This document shows, one piece after another, positions 22,680-33,765 of a DNA stretch of 64,000 bases (positions are counted from its first letter, which is position 1; each line of letters starts with the position of its first letter). The stretch covers positions 335,675 to 399,674 of the forward strand of contig SIJG01000021.1 in NCBI GenBank assembly GCA_023374025.1, written 5' to 3'. Origin of the DNA: Heterodera schachtii (Eukaryota > Nematoda > Chromadorea > Rhabditida > Heteroderidae). Both the position numbers and the translations under genes were made by a program. Under the pieces are notes generated by a model that saw only the letters and a program-made list of their open reading frames with translations, was not told the DNA's origin and ran no database searches.

Positions 22680-23495
22680 TCACATGGCTTGGACTTGGCA
22701 CATTTTGGTGGGCAGAAAATCCTTGATTTTTTTAAACAAATAAATTTTTATTTAAATTTTTTTGTTTGCCTTTGCTTGGGTATCCAACATGCACATCCGT
22801 AACTTTAATGTTCAATTCTTGGCCAATTGTTTTGATTGCTTGGCTTTCTTGCTCAAATTGTCCTTTCATGTTTTGTCATTTTGTGTCGGTGCCCGCATGG
22901 CCAGCAGCAGCAGCGGCCAAGTCGAACATGGCACGGGCAAAGCCCAAATTGTACGGGCACTCGTCCTCATAATTGATCTCCATTTTTACAATGTCTTAAT
23001 GAGTTAATTTGGTCAATATTTTTTAATCAATTATTTTCTCGTAAAAAATTCACACTTCCCCAAAAATTCCTTTAATTATTTTCCAAATTTGTTTTATTAC
23101 TCTTCAGCTGTCGATCGATTTCGCCTATAATTTGTGCTTCTCCTCCGCTTGGGCATCCGCCGCGAGAGGACAAATCACTTTTTATTCCATCCACAGTATT
23201 TTTCGCGGTTGAGCATACTGTAGATTTGTCCGCGTCAGCAGCAGAGAAAGTGTCAATGTATTTGGACATCACAGCAACCACCTGCTGACTGCCCGGGCAG
23301 CATGGGAATTCTGTGGAATTTAAATGTAATAAATAATGTTGTAAATTAAATACCAATTTAGAAAAATAAACATTTCCACTGAATGGTTTAAATATTAAAA
23401 TTTGATTTTTTTTAAATTTATTTGAATTTACTTGGCATTGCATTGCAACAGACCAAAAAGACCATTGTGAAGATGGAGAGCAGCAGAGAAGACAT
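22680..23495 (-). CDS. Secreted protein of unknown family, gene A copy 1
   Basis: First gene of segment I. Exon 1 at 23495 encodes MSSLLLSIFTMVFLVCCNAM, a signal peptide, split by a phase-1 intron. Exon 2 encodes EFPCCPGSQQVVAVMSKYID and a Ser/Thr-rich helical part ending EIDRQLK. Exon 3 begins NIAKMEINYEDECPYNLGF and continues with an Ala-rich stretch ending ELNITVTDVH. I do not recognise the family; it looks like a small extracellular helical protein with a CC pair and a few further Cys. The last exon is uncertain: a GT donor after TDVH gives a stop at 22680, and a GC donor a few codons on would read to 22621. Copies at 31098-31916 and 35851-36594 keep the same structure. Confidence 0.72.
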
Positions 23496-23499
23496 GGCA

Positions 23500-24493
23500 A
23501 AAAAATATTTTTATTTAATTAATGAATAAAATTTGAATTGATGATATTTTACTATTGTTATTTCTGTGCGCTTAAATACCTCCTTTTTTTGATTTAATTA
23601 ATTGATGTGGCTTTTATTAGACAAAAACATGAAAAAAACATTTTTGCGGAAATTGCTGGTTTTCTTATATTACTCTTTCACATGAATTTTCAAAGACTTA
23701 TGAAATGTAGAGAATTTTAATAATAATATTTTTGTTTTTAAATTATAAGTTTTTCTTAATATTTTTGAACATGAAATATTTCATAATTTCTCAACAATTT
23801 TAAAAATTCGTCATTTTTATTGCAAAAATGTATTTCGGCCGAAAAAGCAAGCCAAAAATTTTAATTTTATTTTTTAAGAAAATGCCCAAACATAAAGGTG
23901 CCATCTGTGAAAAACCAATTCAAATATGGTTCAAAATAAGTTATGGACCCAATTGTTTTAAAATTTCGAAAGTTTTTTGAAAGTGATTTTTATGATTGTT
24001 TAATTTAATTATTTATGCAAAGTTTTTGTCAAAAAATTTTTCTTTTGACAGTTTTTGAGTAAGGAAAGGTTCATTTGGTAGGAAACTATAGTATTTCGGG
24101 CTAATGGTTTTGGATTTTTTTCCCATTTTGGGTTCGCCATTTGGGCCAGCAAAAAAGGATTGGTTGCCCCAATCAGTTTTTGCCTTAGGCTTTTTTAAAT
24201 AATAAATAAACGGAAAAATGATGACCTAATCCCTATTAATTGGGTCTGTCAGCACTAATAAATTCCATAAATTTTAATCCTGTAGCCAATTAAATAATTC
24301 TAATTAAATTTAAAACCAAATTTTATTGTAAAGTAATGAGAATATCCAAATTGATTGTTTACAAAAATTAATTAATGCTTAAGGTAAGAAAATTAGTGAA
24401 GAATAATCGAAAATGCTATCGTTAATTAACAAATTCCATTTTAATTGTCTCGTCAATCATCAATGCTTCTCAAGCCCTTCTCAATTTGGCCAT
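23500..24493. other. Intergenic stretch between A1 and B1
   Basis: AT-rich promoter-side flank of A1 and 3' flank of B1. Much of it is repeated nearly unchanged in segments II and III (for example AATGGTTTTGGATTTTTTTC near 24105 and 32635). No exon recognised. Confidence 0.5.
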
Positions 24494-24894
24494 TTATTTC
24501 TTCTCATTTTTGCCTTTTTTGACTTTGTTGGCCAATGCGCGTTTTGCTGAACGCATTTTTTTGACCAATTCGGCAACGGCATTCACCTGAAAAAGCCGAG
24601 GAAAATATTGCAATGAAAGGGAGAGGTATACGGTAACAAAACTTACAGTAACAATTTATATAAATAAATAAATAACTGACCGGAAAAGTGACGGCACGCC
24701 AAAACAGACGAAGGCACTTGGCACGGCCACGACCGGCACTGACCGAAGTGCAACCGACAGAAGTAATGTCAATGGCATTGGCATTCGGCTGAGACTGAAT
24801 CGGCGGCACCGTTTGGTGGACAATCCGTTGGCCACACTCAACACAAACTTTGGCACCGGCAACAGCAGTGTTTTGTTGGAGCATCTTTAAAATT
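24494..24894 (-). CDS. Gene B copy 1 (or last exons of the homeobox gene)
   Basis: Exon from ATG at 24894 encodes MLQQNTAVAGAKVCVECGQR, a Pro/Gln-rich stretch and RGRAKCLRLFWRAVTFPV. A GT-AG intron (about 24590-24680) joins VNAVAELVKKMRSAKRALA and ends in a Lys-rich tail NKVKKGKNEKK. No family recognised. It starts only 25 bases after the stop of the homeobox gene on the same strand, and TTTTAAAG sits directly before its ATG as a possible splice acceptor. So it is either a second gene in a pair or the 3' exons of the homeobox gene. Copies lie at 18.5, 33.0 and 38.2 kb. Confidence 0.55.
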
Positions 24895-24919
24895 AATTTA
24901 ATTCGAAACAAATATTAAT

Positions 24920-27549
24920 TCATATTATTGCCATTAATGACTGATGCTCTTTGTTATTATGTCTGCTGTGTTTTGCCTGTGCGTTTTTGAACCATTTCTA
25001 AAAATAAATAAATTTAAATTTGAAAAATTAAAATAATTTAATTATCAATTGAAATTGCCTCCCCAATTACATGGATTAGCTCCTCCGTAAGGTCCGTTTC
25101 CTTGGCCAATTCTTTGATCATAAAAATGTCCGGGAAATGGTTCTCCACAAACGCATTTTTCAATTTACGCAATTGATAATGTTTAAATTCTGTTCGTTGT
25201 CGCTTAAAATTAATTCACAATAATATAAATAAGTCAAAAATTTAATTTAAATTCCAGATAAACATATAACTACCGGTATCTTGTTCAATGTTTCTCCAAT
25301 TCTTCGCCCTTGTGAAATCCGTCTGTAAAACCATTCCTAAAAATGATTTAGATATTTTATTTTTTAATTATTTGAATTTTTTTTGTCAACCTTACCTCAA
25401 CTTGCTTCTCCGTAAGGCCCGTTTCCATGGCCAATTGTGCGCAATCAGAAGCATTTGGGCATTTCGTCGTGCCAAATTTGAGTTCCAATTTGTCCAATTG
25501 GTCGGCTGATAAGTTTTGTTTTTGTGCCTTTAAAATTATTATTTTAAAAAATATTTGAAATAATAAATAATTGTTTCTAAGATGAATGAAAGCCAATAAA
25601 TTCCTTTCCAAGCATCGACTCTCGAACAAAGGGAAACTTCGGGAATGGCAAAAATTAACAAAATTGAAAAAAAAGTCAGACAAAATAAAATAAATTAAAT
25701 AATTCCATTCAAATGTTTTTTAATAAAATATAATTTAAAATATTTCATTTGACTTACAACATCACCAACACCATTTTGTTGTGAATTCTGTTCAACTTTG
25801 ATCGTTTTTTGTCCAATCGCCTCCGTTTTCACAACATTTTGTTGTGATTGTTGTTTTTTGAGTCGGTGGTCACAAAAAATTGGATTTATCCACTGTCTGC
25901 GCCGATATTCGAACCATTCCTTAATTAGACATTAATTAATTAAATAAATATATTACAAAATATATTTTTTTCGTTGGGTCCTTTGAAATTTCTCACTTTC
26001 ACTTGCGTTTCCGTAAGGCCAATTTCCTTGGCTATTTTTTCATTTCTTTTCTCAAATTCGCGTTCCAATTTGTCCAACTGCTCAGTCGAAAAGTTTTGTA
26101 GTTGAGCCTTTAAAACTATCATTTAAAAATATTTTAATAGCTTTAATTACTTTTTCCCTCTCAACTCGTTTTTGTTGCATTTTTTTGGTCTCTTCCCGAT
26201 TGTTTTTTGCTCTTCTTTTGTAATATTTCTAAATTTAAATTTTTTATAAATTTAAAATTTGAAATTCCTTCCATTTAATGCATCATTATCTCCCTCTTAC
26301 TTCATCTTTAGCACATTGTTTTGCATTTTGTTCTTCTTTCAACACTTTTTGCACAGCAACAAAAATTTTGTCATAAATTGGTGGTGGTGGTAATTTTTTA
26401 TTTTGAAGGTCACTAAATTAAAAAAATCATTCAAAAAAAATTTGATTAAAGCATTGCAAATTCTTCAAAAATTTAAAAAAAAAGGCGCATGGATTGGACA
26501 AAAACGACAGAATTACTTAACCATTTCAAATATTTCCATTTCCATTGCGAGCGTCGTTCATTGAACCATTCCTAAGAAGAAAAAAACAAATAAAAAATCC
26601 GAATGTGTTAATTAGTTCGTTTTTGGTTTCATTTTCTTCTGCATTTTGTTCGTCCTCCATAACTTTTTGAATTGCTGCCACAATTTTAGCATCAATCGGT
26701 TCTCTCTTTTTTTGTTTTAGTTCCCATTCTAAGCGTCGTTTTTCGAACCATTCCTAAAAAAGTGTTTAAATTGAAATTAATTTAAAAATTATTTTTAAAA
26801 TAAATTACTTCGACTTGGTTGTCTGTAATGCCAATTTCCGTGGCATATTTTTTCATGTCACCGACACTCAGGTATTTACGTACCACAAATATTTCTTCCA
26901 ATTTGTCCAATTGAGCGGCCGAAAAGTTTTGTCTCTGTGCCTTAACAATTAAATGACTTAAAATTTCCTAATATTTAAAAACCTTTAAAATAAAGAATAA
27001 ATTGAAATTAAATTTAAAATATCCGAAACCAGAAATTTTTTTTAAAGATTTTAGAGAAACTAAAATTCTTAAAATTGTTTATCCAATTCAAAATTTTTTC
27101 AATTTTTTTGACTAAGTTTATTGAAAAAAAGAATTTTTCAAAAATCTTCCAATTTACATTATATTTTTGTAGTGCGTTTTCATTCTTTTCAATAGTGCAT
27201 TGACCATCCAAAAATGCATCGAAACAAAATTTCCATAATTTGCGCTGATCATCGAAACATTGCTAATTAAAATTTGGAATTAAAATTATTATTTTATTTT
27301 TTAAATTTTATTCCCCAACTTTGACTTGCTTCTCCGTAAGCCCAGTTTCCTTGGCCAATTGTGCACAAGAAGAAGCACTCGGGCTCATTGTTTTCGCAAA
27401 TTCGTCTTCCAATTTGCCCGATTTGTCGGCAGAAAAGTTTTTCTGTAGCATCATTATAATTAATTATTTATTTATTTATTTTTAATACAAATTCCACTTA
27501 CAAAAACGAAAATTCTACAAATTCTGTCTCGTACCGAAATAAACTCCAT
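24920..27549 (-). CDS. Multi-homeodomain gene C, copy 1
   Basis: First exon 27502-27549 (MEFISVRDRICRIFVF). Homeodomain-like units follow; the recognisable ones are split by a phase-0 intron between helices 2 and 3. Helix 1-2 exons: NFSADKSGKLEDEF...LTEKQVK (about 27320-27440), NFSAAQLDKLEEIF...ITDNQVE (about 26820-26940), NFSTEQLDKLEREF...LTETQVK (about 26000-26107), NLSADQLDKLELKF...LTEKQVE (about 25400-25530), RTEFKHYQLRKLKNAF...LTEELIH (about 25070-25200). Helix 3 segments: CFDDQRKLWKF, WFEKRRLEW, WFNERRSQW, KYYKRRAKNNR, WFEYRRRQW, WFYRRISQG, WFKNAQAKH. Two helix 3 exons (26.57 and 26.22 kb) have no helix 1-2 partner. A Gln-rich linker (KKQQSQQNVVKTEAIGQKT) follows WFEYRRRQW. Asn51, which contacts adenine in normal homeodomains, remains only in the last unit. 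Likely a nuclear DNA-binding or dimerising protein; nematodes are known to have divergent multi-homeodomain genes. Confidence 0.75.
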
Positions 27550-28339
27550 CGCTTAATACACTGAATGTTAGAAAATTAGTTTTAAAAAAACTGCGCCGTT
27601 TTTTACGGCACATTTTTTCCTCTTTCTCCTTCACATCATTTAAAAAAGATTCATTTTCCGTCCATAATTAACCCAACAAAATGTGCAGTGTTTCCCCATT
27701 TTGACTCCTCTGCTGAGAATGGGCATTAATCACAACAGAAAATTATTGGTTTGACCCCAAACGGAGGATGAGACGCCGTCCTCTGATGAGAGACACTTTT
27801 TTTTTGTAATGGGACGCCAAGCCAAAAAAAAAGAAGCCAAAAGTACCGTATAAAATAAATGAATGATGCGAGTCGTTACGGTTGATAAATTTAAAAATAA
27901 AATTGTTTGAAAAAATGTCGCAAAAAAGCCTTTTAAATGTAAAAATGGTGTTGCTCGAATTGCAAAAATTGGCCTTTTTGGTGAAAATTTATTAATAAAC
28001 CAGAAATTTACCAGGTGTTTTTGGAAAAAGCAGGCCGCAAAAAAAACATTGCTATTTGAGATCGACCTTTTGAAAAAAGCATGGCAAAAACCCAGGAAAC
28101 CCCAGGTCCAGGAAAAATCCAGGCTCCTCTAGACCTGGATACAGGCCTTGATTCAGATCCAGGTCGGTCTCTATTAATGATACTTTGAGTACATTTGTTT
28201 TAACAATGATATTTAGCAAAATGATCCATAAACCCGGAAATTCCCGACCCGGTTCAGGTCCCGCGCAGTTCTAGTACTAAATATTAATCTTTTTTTTCAG
28301 TTCGCCTATTTAAAATTTTGTTTAATTACCATCAAAAAA
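27550..28339. other. Divergent promoter region between C1 and D1
   Basis: About 790 bp between the minus-strand homeobox gene and the plus-strand F-box-like gene; the equivalent region is 41146-41790. It includes the CCTGG-word element (28056-28173). No other exon recognised. Confidence 0.5.
28056..28173. mobile_element. Short hAT-type word element, word CCAGG/CCTGG
   Basis: Starts TTGAGATCGACCTTTTGAAA and ends AGGTCGGTCTCTA; the interior is made of CCAGG and CCTGG words in both orientations. The same element, with TAGAGATCGG and CGATCTCTA ends, sits at the equivalent place in segment III (41495-41640), so it predates the duplication. Confidence 0.65.
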
Positions 28340-29363
28340 ATGTCTGACAATCCAAAAGAAGCGGAAAAACAAATGGAAAAAGCGATGTAACAATTCAAAT
28401 TTGAATTCCCATGGTAATCACTTTGCTTTTCCGTTTTAAGCTTCATCTGTGCCGACTGTTGGCTCAATGTTTTCGATTTGCTGCCGCCCTTTCAGCTTGG
28501 CCTCGGAATTGCATTGATCAGCCACCGATTGGACTATTTGGTCGACGAACATTTCAAAACGCGCAAATGGAGTTTGGCGAACCCAATTCAAATTCGACAA
28601 AAAATTGGAGAGAATGGCACAAAAGAAATGGAAATTGTCAATTACGATGGAAAAGCATTGCAAATCCCTGAAAAGGTGTTGCCGAACAAAGGCATGGCAT
28701 TCAGAGGCATTTCAATCACGTAAAAACTAACTGATTTTTAACCGTCACATTTAACTGATCGATGTTCAGCTTCATCAACCGCAATGTGTTCACTTTTCTA
28801 CGCCGTTTTCACCGTTTTTTCGCCCCATGCGAAACAAAATTTGACATTACCACGGCAAATTCTCGCATTTTGCAGTTCGTTTGGTTTTTTGTTCAATGAC
28901 CTCAATTTTGTCAACATTTTGTGCTGATTGTTGTATTTTGAGTCCGTGGTCACTGAATTTTAAATATTTTAAAAAATTATTCGCAGTTTTTTGTCAGTAA
29001 ATCAAATTGATAATTTATTTGTTACTATGCGAATTTATGCATCCACTGTCGGAGCCGATTTTCGAACCATTCCTTAATTAGATAATTAATAATTCTGTCA
29101 ATTTCATCATTCATTTTAAAATGCCCGACTCAACGCCAATTGAGCAATTTGAATTGGTGAACGAACTGACGAATGAAAAGTTGATACTGATGAGCAAAGA
29201 AACAAATTTTAATTGGGTGATGAAGCGAAGCCAAATTGGGGAGACGACGGCGGCGATTCAATGGGATGACGAAAATTCGGACAATTTGAACAATGTCAAA
29301 TTTACGCCTTTTCGTGACATTCCATCGAGTTGGAAAATATTTTTGCTTTTGTTGGAGTTATAA
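28340..29363 (+). pseudogene. F-box-like gene D, copy 1 (interrupted by homeobox-derived DNA)
   Basis: Exon 1 starts MSDNPKEAEKQMEKA at 28340; a short intron (to about 28439) restores AIFICADCWLNVFDLLPPFQ, an F-box-like core, then LGIALISHRLDYLVDEHFK and KWSLANPIQIRQKIGENG. A second intron (about 28719-28770) joins FINRNVFTFLRRFHRFFAPC and FDITTANSRILQF. Homology to the full copy D3 then stops at about 28880. The next 230 bases match, in antisense, the helix 3 and Gln-rich linker exon of gene C (25790-25930). After that, 29121-29363 resumes with the family's C-terminal part (FELVNELTNEKLILMSKE). F-box proteins recruit substrates to SCF ubiquitin ligases; that role is inferred. The middle of the family protein is missing, so this copy is probably dead. 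Confidence 0.7.
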
Positions 29364-29742
29364 AATTTAAATTTGCATGAATGAATTATTAAGAAATGAT
29401 TGAATTGGTTGATTGAGATTGGAAATGTTCATCGCTTTTATTTGTTGATTTCATTCGCTCGAATATATTTATTTTTTGCCCTCAAATCCGGGTTCGGGCT
29501 AGAATTGGGATGAAATGGAGAAGCGAATTCTCTGGCTCTGAAAATGGGGACCGGTAAATTGGACACCAGAAAATTGGACACCACGCGGAAAACTGGACAC
29601 TGCCCGAATTTTGGACACCAAAGGAAAATTGGCACCGGAAAACTGGACACCAAATTCTTCTTTTTAAAAAATAAACGCAGAAATTAAGTGAAAAATAAAT
29701 TTGGGTAGGGTAAATCAGTTAATGAATTGAGACACTTATAGT
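29364..29742. repeat. AAATTGGACACC word repeats in a gene-free stretch
   Basis: Between D1 and the AATAGTGAC element. At 29545-29660, GGACACC and variants follow AAAATT or AAAACT about seven times at irregular spacing (for example AAATTGGACACC). No ends of a mobile element found. Confidence 0.5.
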
Positions 29743-30342
29743 TAGGGCCCCGACTTTTAGTGACGAAAAATCGCAAAATAGTTAACTAAAATAGTGACGA
29801 AAAAATGCCAAAATAGTGAAAAAAAGTCCAAAATAGTGACGAATAGTGACATAATTTTCAGTCAAAAACTAAGCAAAATTTTTTTTTAATTCACTGATTG
29901 CAGTTGTAAATGAAGTAAATTTACTTTTTTAATAATTTCTTGGCAAATATTGACATTTTTAAACCAAAAATTTTTTCAAAAAAAAAAAAAATTTGGTGAA
30001 TGAATTTTTGAGAAAATTTTTCTAAAAATTTTTTAGTTCGATTCTTAGGGGGTGTATTTTTGAAAAAAATTTAGGTCGATTCTTAGGGGTGTATTTTTTG
30101 GTTTTTTGACATTTTTGTTAATAAATTTTACTAAAAACCTCGAAATAGTGAAAAATAGTGACAAAAAGCCAAAAAAGTGAATTTTCACTATTTTAAGTGA
30201 CAAAACGCCAAAATAGTGATTTCTAGTGACGAAAAATGACGTCCAAATGAAAAAATTTTAACGCAGAAATGCGTTTTTTGAGCTCCTTTCTTCAAATCAA
30301 TTGAGCAAAAAAAAAGTTTTTTCACTAGAAATCGGGGCCCTA
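29743..30342. mobile_element. hAT-type word element, word AATAGTGAC
   Basis: Starts TAGGGCCCCGACTTTTAGTG and ends CACTAGAAATCGGGGCCCTA, with a perfect 8-bp duplication CTTATAGT (29735-29742 and 30343-30350). AAAATAGTGAC recurs about ten times in the outer parts; the middle carries CGATTCTTAGGGGTGTATTT twice (30040-30100). Confidence 0.92.
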
Positions 30343-30370
30343 CTTATAGTATACCAGTTTCAGTAGGCAC

Positions 30371-30465
30371 AATGATTGGCCAAGTGCCAAAAAATGCACA
30401 AAAGTGGGGCGATGATTGGCCAAGTGCCAAAAAATGCACAAAAGTGGGGCGATGATTGGCCAAAT
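30371..30465. repeat. 40-bp tandem repeat, about 2.4 copies
   Basis: GATGATTGGCCAAGTGCCAA followed by AAAATGCACAAAAGTGGGGC, repeated head to tail at 30371, 30411 and (partial) 30451. Confidence 0.95.
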
Positions 30466-31097
30466 CACGGTTATAAATTAAAAGTGTACATTAAAATAAA
30501 AATCTTTTAGCCAAACCAAAATCGTTGTTTTATTTATTTTTAATTAATTTATTTATTTATATCAAATAGTGTCCAATTTAAGTCCTAACTTTTATACGCA
30601 AATGTTAAAGAGAAGATGTTTTTCCTACTAAAAAAATATGCATTTGAATATTTTTGACAGCCCTGCTCATCAGCAATTTTAAGTCGAGTCGAGATTTGTG
30701 ATTGGGAATAAGTTCGGGATAGGAAAAGCGGGACTGAAAGGCCGATTTTTTTTTTTGGTTAGCTGGGTTATTGTTGATGGCATTATTGTACACTGTAAGA
30801 GTCGAGTTCTCGCATCGGCGACAAGCATCACAAAACAGATAGGACAAGCCTTTGTGATAAAGTGGCACTTTCCCAAGGGGAATTAGATATTTCGCACCAA
30901 AATTTTCGGATTGAATAATTTTTTATCAAATATTTATTACTTAAAATAAATGTTGGACATGTCAACAAAATGGTTTTCTGTACTATGAATTTCCTTCTAA
31001 TTATTCAGTTTTCTATGCTCTCAAAAGTCAAAATCAGATCACAACGGTTCGTCATCCTTTCCATGGCCAAACGAACTCTGTTGGCCAGGGTTGGCAA

Positions 31098-31916
31098 TCA
31101 CATGGCTTGGACTTGGCACATTTTGGTGCGCGGAAAATCCTTGAAAATTATTTTAAACAAATATTTATTTAAAAATTTTTTTTGTTTGCCTTTGCTTGGG
31201 TGTCCAACATGCACATCCGTAACAGTAATGTTCAATTCTTGACCAATTGCTTTGATTGCTTGGCTTTCTTGCTCAAATTGTCCTTTCATGTTTTGCCATT
31301 TGGTGTCGGTGCCCGCATGGCCAGCAGCAGCAGCGGCCAAGTCGAACATGGCACGGGCAAAGCCCAAATTGTACGGGCACTCGTCCTCATAATTGATCTC
31401 CATTTTTGCAATGTCTTAATGAGTTAATTTGGTCAATATTTTTAAATCAATTATTATCTCTCGTAAAATTCACATCTCCCCCAAAAATTCCTTTACTTAG
31501 TTTTCAAATTTGTTTAATTACTCTTCAGCTGTCGATCGATTTCGCCCACAATTTGTGCTTCTCCTCCGCTTGGGCATCCGCCGCGAGAGGACAAATCACT
31601 TTTTATTCCATCCACAGTATTTTTCGCGGTTGAGCATACTGTAGATTTGTCCGTGTCAGCAGAAGAGAAAGTGTCAATGTATTTGGACATCACAGCAACC
31701 ACGTGCTGACTGCCCGGGCAGCACGGGAATTCTGTGGAATTTAAATGTAATAAATAATTTTGTAAATTAAATACCAATTTGGGAAAATAAACATTTCCAT
31801 TGAATAGTTTAAACATTAAAATTTGATTTTTTTTAAATTTATTTGAATTTACTTGGCGTTGCATTGCAACAGACCAAAAAGACCATAGGGAAGATGGAGA
31901 GCAGCAGAGAAGACAT
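31098..31916 (-). CDS. Secreted protein of unknown family, gene A copy 2
   Basis: Exons: 31853-31916 (signal peptide MSSLLLSIFPMVFLVCCNAT), 31522-31731, 31209-31414, 31098-31139. All introns are GT-AG, the phases join, and the product is 173 residues. The mature part contains EFPCCPGSQHVVAVMSKYID, a Ser/Thr-rich helix, SSRGGCPSGGEAQIVGEIDR, then DECPYNLGFARAMFDLAAAA and GQELNITVTDVH. There are about six Cys in the mature chain, so disulphides are likely. Family not recognised. This copy has no frameshift and is probably functional. An alternative GC donor at GGCAAAC in exon 3 would extend the C-terminus to 31039. Confidence 0.78.
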
Positions 31917-32849
31917 GGCAAAAAATTATTTTTTATTTAATTAATGTATAAAATTTGAATTAATGATATTTTTTTATTGTTTTTTCTGTGCGCTTAAATA
32001 CCCCCTTTTTCTGATTTAATTAATTGACGTGGCTTTTATTAGACAAAACCATGAAAAAATCATTTTTGCTGAAATTGCTGGTTTTCTTATATTAATTACT
32101 CACTCTTTCACATGAATTTTCAAAGACTTATGAAATGTAGAGAATTTAAATAATAATATTTTTGTTTTTAAAGTATATGTTTTTCATTTAATATTTTTGA
32201 ACATGAAATATTTCATAATTTCTCAACAATTTTAAAAATTCGCTATTTTTATTGCAAAAATGTATTTCGGCCGAAAAAGCAAGCCAAAAATTTTATTTTT
32301 TTTTATCAAAAAACTCTTATTTCTTTTCTATAAATAATCAAATTAAAATATGATATTAGAACTGAGAATTTAAGTCAAATGACTTTTTTCGTACTTTTCT
32401 TTCAATTTTTAAGAAAATACCGAAAATAAAGGTGCCATCTGTGAAAAACCAATTCAAATACGGTTCAAAATAAGTTATGGACTCAATTGTTTTAAAATTT
32501 CGAAAGTTTTTTGAAAATAATTATTATGATTGTTTAATTTAATTATTTATGCACAGTTTTTGTCAAAAATTTTTCTTTTGACAGTTTTTGAGTAAGGAAA
32601 GGGTCATTTGGTAGGAAACTATAGCATTTCGGACTAATGGTTTTGGATTTTTTTCCCATTTTGGGTTCGCCATTTGGGCCAGCAAAAAAGGATTGGTTGC
32701 CCCAATCAGTTTTTGCCTTAGGATCCAAATTGATTGTTTACAAAAATTAATTAATGCTTAAGGTAAGATAGTGAAGAATAATCGAAAATGCTATCTTTAA
32801 TTGTCTCGTCAATCATCAATGCTTCTCAAGCCCTTCTCAATTTGGCCAT
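31917..32849. other. Intergenic stretch between A2 and B2
   Basis: Repeats the sequence of 23500-24493 with a short inserted piece at 32290-32400 (AATTTAAGTCAAATGACTTT) that also occurs at 57088. A deletion near 32720 removes about 140 bases present in segment I. Confidence 0.5.
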
Positions 32850-33490
32850 TTATTTCTTCTCATTTTTGCCTTTTTTGACTTTGTTGGCCAATGCGCGTTT
32901 TGCTGAACGCATTTTTTTGACCAATTCGGCAACGGCATTCACCTGAAAAAGCCGAGGAAAATATTGCAATGAAAGGGAGAGGTATACGGTAACAAAACTT
33001 ACAGTAACAATTTATATAAATAAATAAATAACTGACCGGAAAAGTGACGGCACGCCAAAACAGACGAAGGCACTTGGCACGGCCACGACCGGCACTGACC
33101 GAAGTGCAACCGACAGAAGTAATGTCAATGGCATTGGCATTCGGCTGAGACTGAATCGGCGGCACCGTTTGGTGGACAATCCGTTGGCCAACTCAACACA
33201 AACTTTGGCACCGCAACAGCAGTGTTTTGTTGGGCATCTTTAAAATTTTAATTCGAACAAATTTAATGACTGATGCTCTGTATTATGTCTGCTGTATTTT
33301 GCCTGTGCGTTTTTGAACCATTGCTAAAAATAAATAATTAAAATTAATAATTATCAATTGAAATACTCCCCATTACTTTGATTGCTCCCGTAAGGTCCGT
33401 TTCCTGGCCAATTCTTTGGCCGGAAATGGTTCTTCGCAAACATTTTTCATTTACGCAATGGATAATGTTTAATTCTGTCATTGCCTTAAA
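32850..33490 (-). pseudogene. Gene B copy 2 with remnant of homeobox gene copy 2
   Basis: 32850-33237 corresponds to gene B. Its second exon is intact, but small deletions in the first exon (TTGGCACCGCAAC for TTGGCACCGGCAAC, and two bases lost after GGCCA) create an early stop after MPNKTLLLRCQSLC. Upstream, 33240-33490 holds only the last homeodomain exons (helix 3 WFKNAQAK and part of the helix 1-2 exon), riddled with one-base deletions. The remaining six units of gene C are gone; a 76-bp inverted-repeat insertion (33619-33685) marks the break. Confidence 0.7.
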
Positions 33491-33765
33491 ATTCATTCAC
33501 AATAATATACATAACAAAAAATAAACTCATTAAAAAAAGAAGATTATTACATTTAAATATTAATTTTGAAGTCCTCCCCAAGTACATGGGTTGTTTGTTT
33601 CATTTACATTATTAGAACATGGCTAGGAATTATCTAAATCAAAAACTATCAACAAAAATAGGTTAAATTAAAAATCCTAGCCCTTTAATAACAGATATCG
33701 GATGGTTTTTTTTGGTTTTTATACGACCCGTCATATTAAAAAATTTTAAAATAACCGAAATAAAC

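Noticed and set aside
22762..23007. Plus-strand frames over gene A copies (also 31182-31427 and 35935-36180)
   Set aside because: Antisense of the spliced, signal-peptide-bearing gene A; the minus-strand reading explains all three copies.
30371..30465. Possible CRISPR-like array
   Set aside because: Head-to-tail 40-bp copies without unique spacers in a eukaryotic genome; simple tandem repeat.
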